From an uncultured Gammaproteobacteria bacterium (GTDB taxonomy: Bacteria; Pseudomonadota; Gammaproteobacteria; Pseudomonadales; Azotimanducaceae), in assembly GCA_913043075.1 (NCBI GenBank), contig CAJWLI010000028.1, forward strand, positions 1-11,309: a DNA stretch of 11,309 nucleotides, written 5' to 3'. Made by a program: the position numbers and the translations under genes. A model generated the notes under the pieces. The model saw nothing but the letters and a program-made list of their open reading frames with translations, had not been told where the DNA came from and ran no database searches. Positions 7,181 to 11,309 of the stretch are shown one piece after another; position 1 is the stretch's first letter; each line of letters begins with the position of its first letter.

Positions 7181-8188
7181 ATGCTTCTCGTGCTTTTTGC
7201 TCTCCCAGAACCGTCTTTCAGCGGGGTAGTTTTGCTATACCATCATGTCGCTGACGACACTCCCGCGTTAACGAGCATAACAACAGCCCAGTTTGAGCGT
7301 CATCTAAAGACAATCGAAGAGAACGGGTACCAAGTCGTTCCTCTCGAAAATCTCGTCCAAACATCTTTAGCTTCGTTCACTTTAAACAAAAAGGTCGCTA
7401 TAACTTTTGACGACGGCTACAAGAACATACTAACCAACGCTCTCCCCCTTTTAAAGAAAAGAGATTGGCCATTCACTATATTTGTGTCTACAAAGTTTGT
7501 CGGGATAAGCAAAAGCTACTTAAGCTGGGAGGATCTGTACTATTTAAAGCAAAATGGGGCAACGATCGGCAATCATACCCATTCTCACGCTCATCTGGTC
7601 CGGCGCGGTGACAACGAAATTGAGGCAGAGTGGCTGGCTAGAGTTGAATCAGAAATAATTACAGCCAAAGAGATACTCAATACCAAGGGGCACAATTCTG
7701 GAGTTTTCGCCTACCCTTACGGAGAATACAATAAAGAGGTGCGGGATATAATCAGAAAATTAGGAATGATAGGCTTCGGTCAACAAAGCGGAGCCATAGG
7801 TCCCGATTCAGACCCGTTAATACTTCCGCGGTTCCCGCTTGCAGGCGCTTATACCGGCATCCAAGCTCTAAAAGATAAGCTTGGGAGCTTAGCGATGCCC
7901 TTAGAAACCAGATATCAACCGCCTCTGATCACAGAAAACCTCTCGCCCACGCTGCTACTGGAATTCACTGATCCTTCAATACGGGTAGAGAATGTAAACT
8001 GCTTTGGTCCAGGCGGTATAATGGAAGTAAGTAGAACTTCTAATACTGAAATTTTGATAAAACCAAAGCAAGAACTACCCGTCGGCAGATCTCGTTACAA
8101 CTGTACACTTCGTTATAAAGATCGTTACTTTTGGTATTCTCAACTGTGGATGAGGAAAAACACAGATGGCACTTGGTATAAGGAATAA
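7181..8188 (+). CDS. Secreted polysaccharide deacetylase (NodB domain, CE4 family)
   Basis: Counting from the ATG at 7181, the protein has 335 residues. Its N-terminus is a short hydrophobic signal (MLLVLFALPEPSFSG). The deacetylase fold covers ~15-240: TFDDG (75-79) supplies the catalytic Asp77 and the metal ligand Asp78; HTHSHAH (132-138) supplies the metal-binding His134 and His138; FAYPYGEYN (176-184) and LPRFPL (215-220) are the later motifs. The enzyme should remove acetyl groups from N-acetylated sugars in an envelope or extracellular polysaccharide; the exact polymer is unknown. Residues ~245-335 form a C-terminal beta-rich domain (GRSRYNCTLRYKDRYFWYSQ) that I recognise only as recurring with this type of protein. 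The start is uncertain: no ribosome binding site precedes 7181, and an in-frame CTG at 7139 would add 14 residues including a lysine that makes a better signal peptide. An in-frame ATG at 6974 would force overlap with ttcA and is unlikely. It is convergent with the permease gene, 20 bases apart. Confidence 0.9.
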   Translation: MLLVLFALPEPSFSGVVLLYHHVADDTPALTSITTAQFERHLKTIEENGYQVVPLENLVQTSLASFTLNKKVAITFDDGYKNILTNALPLLKKRDWPFTIFVSTKFVGISKSYLSWEDLYYLKQNGATIGNHTHSHAHLVRRGDNEIEAEWLARVESEIITAKEILNTKGHNSGVFAYPYGEYNKEVRDIIRKLGMIGFGQQSGAIGPDSDPLILPRFPLAGAYTGIQALKDKLGSLAMPLETRYQPPLITENLSPTLLLEFTDPSIRVENVNCFGPGGIMEVSRTSNTEILIKPKQELPVGRSRYNCTLRYKDRYFWYSQLWMRKNTDGTWYKE

Positions 8189-8208
8189 TTTAGAAATTTT
8201 TGAAGGGT

Positions 8209-10710
8209 CTAATGATCGTTGAGCACCTGGGACGGAGGAAGAAAAATAATGTGGCGCACAAATATCATCCCCATTATTGAGACTAATAGAGAGCTAATTA
8301 ATGGAACCGACAAGAGGACGCTAAAATTCGGCCGATGATTTATTTCAAAAATTCCTACATCCAAGATTAAAACAATTATTTCTGCCCCTATGCAGGCAGT
8401 GAGTCCCGACAAAAAGCCGATCACTAAAAACTCTAAAAAAAGGCTGCCGAAAATTTGTTGTCGACTCGCGCCGAGAGCTCTTATAAGAGAATGCTGCCTA
8501 AGCCGATCGTCCATTGAAGCGTAAAGGCTAGATACTAAAACGGCTACCGCAGCGAAGAACATTAGGATTAATAAACTCTCTACAGCGAGAACGACGTATC
8601 GGATAATTAATTTTATCGTTTCTATGATTTTATCTAACTCTAAAACTGTTAGTGACGGAGAGTCTTTTAACAACGAATTAAGCAATAACTTCTGGTCTTG
8701 TTTTAGGAAAAAACTCGTCATGTAGGTAGAAGAAAATTCGTCCAGGGATCCTGGAGAGAATATCAGAAAAAAATTCGGTTGGAAGTTGTCCCAATCAACT
8801 GATCTAATGCTTGAGACTTCTGCATCTAAAAAGCTGCCCTGAACTCGCACGGTTACGTTATCTTTGACACTCAAATTGTTTCGCGCGGCAAACTCTTCCT
8901 CCACCGACAGAAGCGGAGGCCCGTCGTAATCCTCTGGCCACCATTCCCCGCTAATTATTGAGTTCCCAACCGGGAGTTTACTCGTCCAAGTTAGGTTTCG
9001 TGCTTCGCGTATCCGAGTGCCTTCTGGATTCATGGACCGACTCGTATTTGTATCTTTAGTCGTAGACTGCTCATTTAAATGGGTAATCAAGCCCCGGATC
9101 ATCGGAAAAAACTCTCTTGGTTCTACTGAGAAATCAGCTAATTTTTTTTGGACCTCGTCGATCTCTGTATTAGATATATTGATAACAAAATGATTGGGAG
9201 CGTTTTCCGGAATATTCCTCTCCCAATCTTCGACTAGCGTTGTTCTGAGAATATACAGGACTAAAAACATCATGATCGCGAGACCGAAAACAAGGACTTG
9301 CGCGCTGCTTTGGACTACTCTTTTTTTTATCCCGGACAAAGCGAGTCGCCAGACACTCCCTGCTCGGGCACTCAACCTGCCTGTGCTTCTAATCATTAGG
9401 AGGACTATCAGAAAGAAAAAAATTGCAGTGATCGAAACCCCAAAAAAAAGTACGAGCGTTAACGACAAATCTGAAGAAAATAAGGCCATGAGCAAAAAGA
9501 TACCAATCGCCCCGAGGACATAAGTTCGGTAATCATTCCGATAAAGCTCATTGTTTTTCCTCAGCACACGCATTGGCTGAGTATTACTCAGTGCTAGAAT
9601 AGGAAAAAATGCAAAACTAAAAAGACAAAAAAAACTCATAAAGAATCCAACAACAATTGGCTTGGGCCCCGGTTGAGGCAAAGCAAAATCGAATATTGGA
9701 CTCAAAGAGTTGAAAATTATTTCTTGCACACCGTAACCTGCCGCGCACCCGAGAAGACCAACCAAAACCGAAAACAAAGAAAACTGGATAAGGAAGATTT
9801 TCTTAACAAACCTGGGCGATGCTCCCAGTGTCTTTAAAATCGCGATATGGCCTAAGTGCCTATCTACATATCTCTTTGCTGCAAAAGAAGTCGCAATCCC
9901 GCACAAAATAACGGTTAACAAGCTTCCTAACAAAAGAATTCTCTCTCCTCTGCTAATGGCTTCGCCTAAGCTCTCAGAAGAATTTTTTGGGGTTAGAATG
10001 CGCATAGACTCCGGAAGATATAGGGCAATATCTTCTTGAATTTCTTTTATAACCTTAGGATCTCCAGCAAAGAGCCATCTGAAATTTACTCTACTACCAG
10101 GCTGAATCACCTCTGTACGATCTAGATCAGCGACATTGATTAGAACTCTTGGAGCAGCGCTCCCATAAACCCCAAAACTATCCGGTAGACGCACTAAAAC
10201 CTTCGAGACCGTGAGCACTGCTGAACCGATTTCGACCTCATCATCAATATCAACGTCCAGTGAGGGAAACAAACGACTTTCGAGCCAGATTTCATGAGGC
10301 CGGGGGCCCAATGTCGCTTCTTCAGCTTGCCCAAAAGGCTCATTCCCGGACAGCAGAACCCCTCTCAAGGGATAGGCCTCGTCCACAGCCTTAACTGACA
10401 CCAATTGTGTCTTCTCCTCGAAGAACATCATTGTTACGAAACTAGCTGTTCTTGAAGTCAAAACGCCAGACTCTCTTGTTGCTTGAAAGAACGCTTCCTT
10501 CTCGTTTATAGGTTCATCAGAGGAAATAGCAAGGTCAGCTGCTAAAAGAGAAGAAGATTCAAGCAACAAAGCCTGCTGAAGTCTATCTGAAAACAGGGTA
10601 ATTGTTGAAACCGCCGCCACAGAGATCACAAGCGAAACCAACAGTAAATTCAGCTCGCCAGTAACAAAATCTTTTTTAACAAAACGGAGAATCGCTTTTA
10701 GATTAAACAA
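8209..10710 (-). CDS. ybbP: YbbP-like ABC transporter permease (FtsX/MacB family)
   Basis: An inner-membrane protein of 833 residues, similar in length and order to E. coli YbbP (about 804). Segments I read as membrane-spanning are near 21-41, 258-278, 305-327, 350-375, 395-412, 415-440, 470-490, 703-731, 755-784 and 797-824. Two large periplasmic domains lie at ~45-250 and ~495-695. Two FtsX-type cytoplasmic coupling segments are seen: GHIAILKTLGASPRFV (287-302) and QHSLIRALGASRQQIF (739-754). Stretches such as RNLTWTSKLPVGN, RSVDWDNFQPNFF and IQPGSRVNFRW match YbbP closely. With the neighbouring ATPase it should form a YbbAP-type complex that works on lipids, lipoproteins or hydrophobic small molecules at the envelope; the substrate is not established by the sequence. 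The TTG start at 10710 is chosen because no other start precedes the first membrane helix; GGGT nearby is a weak ribosome binding site. It follows the ATPase after 30 bases. Three A8/T8 runs lie inside the gene. Confidence 0.94.
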   Translation of the reverse strand: MFNLKAILRFVKKDFVTGELNLLLVSLVISVAAVSTITLFSDRLQQALLLESSSLLAADLAISSDEPINEKEAFFQATRESGVLTSRTASFVTMMFFEEKTQLVSVKAVDEAYPLRGVLLSGNEPFGQAEEATLGPRPHEIWLESRLFPSLDVDIDDEVEIGSAVLTVSKVLVRLPDSFGVYGSAAPRVLINVADLDRTEVIQPGSRVNFRWLFAGDPKVIKEIQEDIALYLPESMRILTPKNSSESLGEAISRGERILLLGSLLTVILCGIATSFAAKRYVDRHLGHIAILKTLGASPRFVKKIFLIQFSLFSVLVGLLGCAAGYGVQEIIFNSLSPIFDFALPQPGPKPIVVGFFMSFFCLFSFAFFPILALSNTQPMRVLRKNNELYRNDYRTYVLGAIGIFLLMALFSSDLSLTLVLFFGVSITAIFFFLIVLLMIRSTGRLSARAGSVWRLALSGIKKRVVQSSAQVLVFGLAIMMFLVLYILRTTLVEDWERNIPENAPNHFVINISNTEIDEVQKKLADFSVEPREFFPMIRGLITHLNEQSTTKDTNTSRSMNPEGTRIREARNLTWTSKLPVGNSIISGEWWPEDYDGPPLLSVEEEFAARNNLSVKDNVTVRVQGSFLDAEVSSIRSVDWDNFQPNFFLIFSPGSLDEFSSTYMTSFFLKQDQKLLLNSLLKDSPSLTVLELDKIIETIKLIIRYVVLAVESLLILMFFAAVAVLVSSLYASMDDRLRQHSLIRALGASRQQIFGSLFLEFLVIGFLSGLTACIGAEIIVLILDVGIFEINHRPNFSVLLSVPLISSLLVSIMGMIFVRHIIFLPPSQVLNDH

Positions 10711-10740
10711 AAAATACCCGCTATGTGTTTTCTAAAAATT

Positions 10741-11309
10741 TCATGAAACCACAACCCCCGATTCAAGCCTCAAGCTCCGATCACAATACTTTGACAGCAT
10801 TTGGTCGTGAGTCACAAGCACAAGAGTGGTGCCCAGCTCTCTGTTCAATTCGAACATAATGTCAATTACCCTTGCGCCTGTCGCTGAATCTAGATTTCCT
10901 GTTGGCTCGTCGGCGAAAAGAATACCTGCTGAGGAAGCGAAGGCCCGCGCAATTGCAACTCTTTGTTGCTCTCCCCCAGAAAGCTGATTCGGTTGGTGAT
11001 TGACTCTTTTTGATAAGCCAACACGATCTAAAAGTGCCAGTGCCCTCTCTTCAGCATCCTTATCTCCCCTAAGCTCAGATGGCAACATTACATTCTCTAA
11101 CGCAGTCAAATTTGCCAAAAGCTGGAATCCCTGAAAAACAAAACCCACCTGATTGAGGCGGACATTGGCTCTATCCTCTTCGCTCAACTGAGTGATTTCG
11201 GTCCCTTTAATCCAAACCTCTCCTTTGGAGGGAAGATCGAGTCCTGCTAGCAAGCTCAAAAGGGTAGTTTTTCCAGAGCCCGATGTGCCCAATATAGCGA
11301 AAGATTCGG
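10741..11309 (-). CDS. ybbA: YbbA-like ABC transporter ATPase, 5' end cut off by the window
   Basis: The visible 188 codons are the body of an ABC ATPase partnered with the permease downstream. The frame runs open past the window edge (ESFAIL precedes the Walker A), so the TTG at 11292 is internal and not the start; about 35-40 residues are missing. Motifs in order are Walker A GTSGSGKTT, Q-loop VFQGF, signature LSGGEQQRV, Walker B ILFADEPTGNLD, and the switch histidine in LVTHDQ. The ALENVMLPSELRG and FADEPTGNLDSATG stretches, together with the C-terminal YCDRSLRLESG, match YbbA and the wider LolD/MacB-type group. It powers the permease by ATP hydrolysis at the cytoplasmic face. The TGA stop at 10741 lies 30 bases before the permease start, so the two genes form an operon. 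In E. coli ybbA is next to tesA; whatever lies upstream here is outside the window. Confidence 0.95.
   Translation of the reverse strand, partial: ESFAILGTSGSGKTTLLSLLAGLDLPSKGEVWIKGTEITQLSEEDRANVRLNQVGFVFQGFQLLANLTALENVMLPSELRGDKDAEERALALLDRVGLSKRVNHQPNQLSGGEQQRVAIARAFASSAGILFADEPTGNLDSATGARVIDIMFELNRELGTTLVLVTHDQMLSKYCDRSLRLESGVVVS

Noticed and set aside
8189..8208. Possible terminator between the convergent deacetylase and ybbP genes
   Set aside because: The 20-base gap has no inverted repeat that I can find, only an A/T-rich stretch.

Overview
The window reads as a gene-dense piece of a gammaproteobacterial chromosome. The evidence is TtcA, a YheU (UPF0270) protein and a YbbA/YbbP ABC pair, all close to their Enterobacteria/Pseudomonas counterparts. 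The base composition leans AT, with many A/T runs. Together with a CYP153-type P450 and a periplasmic quinohaemoprotein dehydrogenase, this suggests an aerobic, probably marine or hydrocarbon-exposed gammaproteobacterium, but the taxonomy is an inference. I see no rRNA, tRNA, CRISPR array, insertion sequence, phage gene or integration scar, and no gap above 300 bases between genes.

Layout, left to right. Positions 1-2418, plus strand: the end of a hydantoinase/5-oxoprolinase A-type subunit overlaps by 8 bases a complete B-type subunit, forming a two-gene enzyme. Positions 2446-7116, minus strand: transcription runs ttcA (tRNA C32 thiolation), then yheU, then a secreted PQQ- and haem-containing alcohol dehydrogenase, then a CYP153-like P450. 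A possible promoter over the yheU stop codon may separate the housekeeping pair from the oxidation pair. Positions 7181-8188, plus strand: a secreted polysaccharide deacetylase divergent from ttcA. Positions 8209-11309, minus strand: a YbbP-like FtsX-family permease preceded by its YbbA-like ATPase, which is cut off by the window end.

How the genes may work together. The P450 and the dehydrogenase form a plausible two-step oxidation module. CYP153 enzymes hydroxylate a terminal carbon of alkanes or related hydrophobic compounds in the cytoplasm; a PQQ alcohol dehydrogenase oxidises alcohols to aldehydes in the periplasm and passes electrons through its own haem c to the respiratory chain. The P450 redox partners (ferredoxin and reductase) are not in the window. 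HyuA/HyuB are a separate ATP-dependent amidohydrolase or carboxylase-type enzyme of unknown substrate. The rest is tRNA modification and envelope biology.

I do not see a convincing undescribed system. The most interesting points are the dehydrogenase/P450 pairing, the ttcA-yheU pairing, and the uncertain start of the deacetylase.
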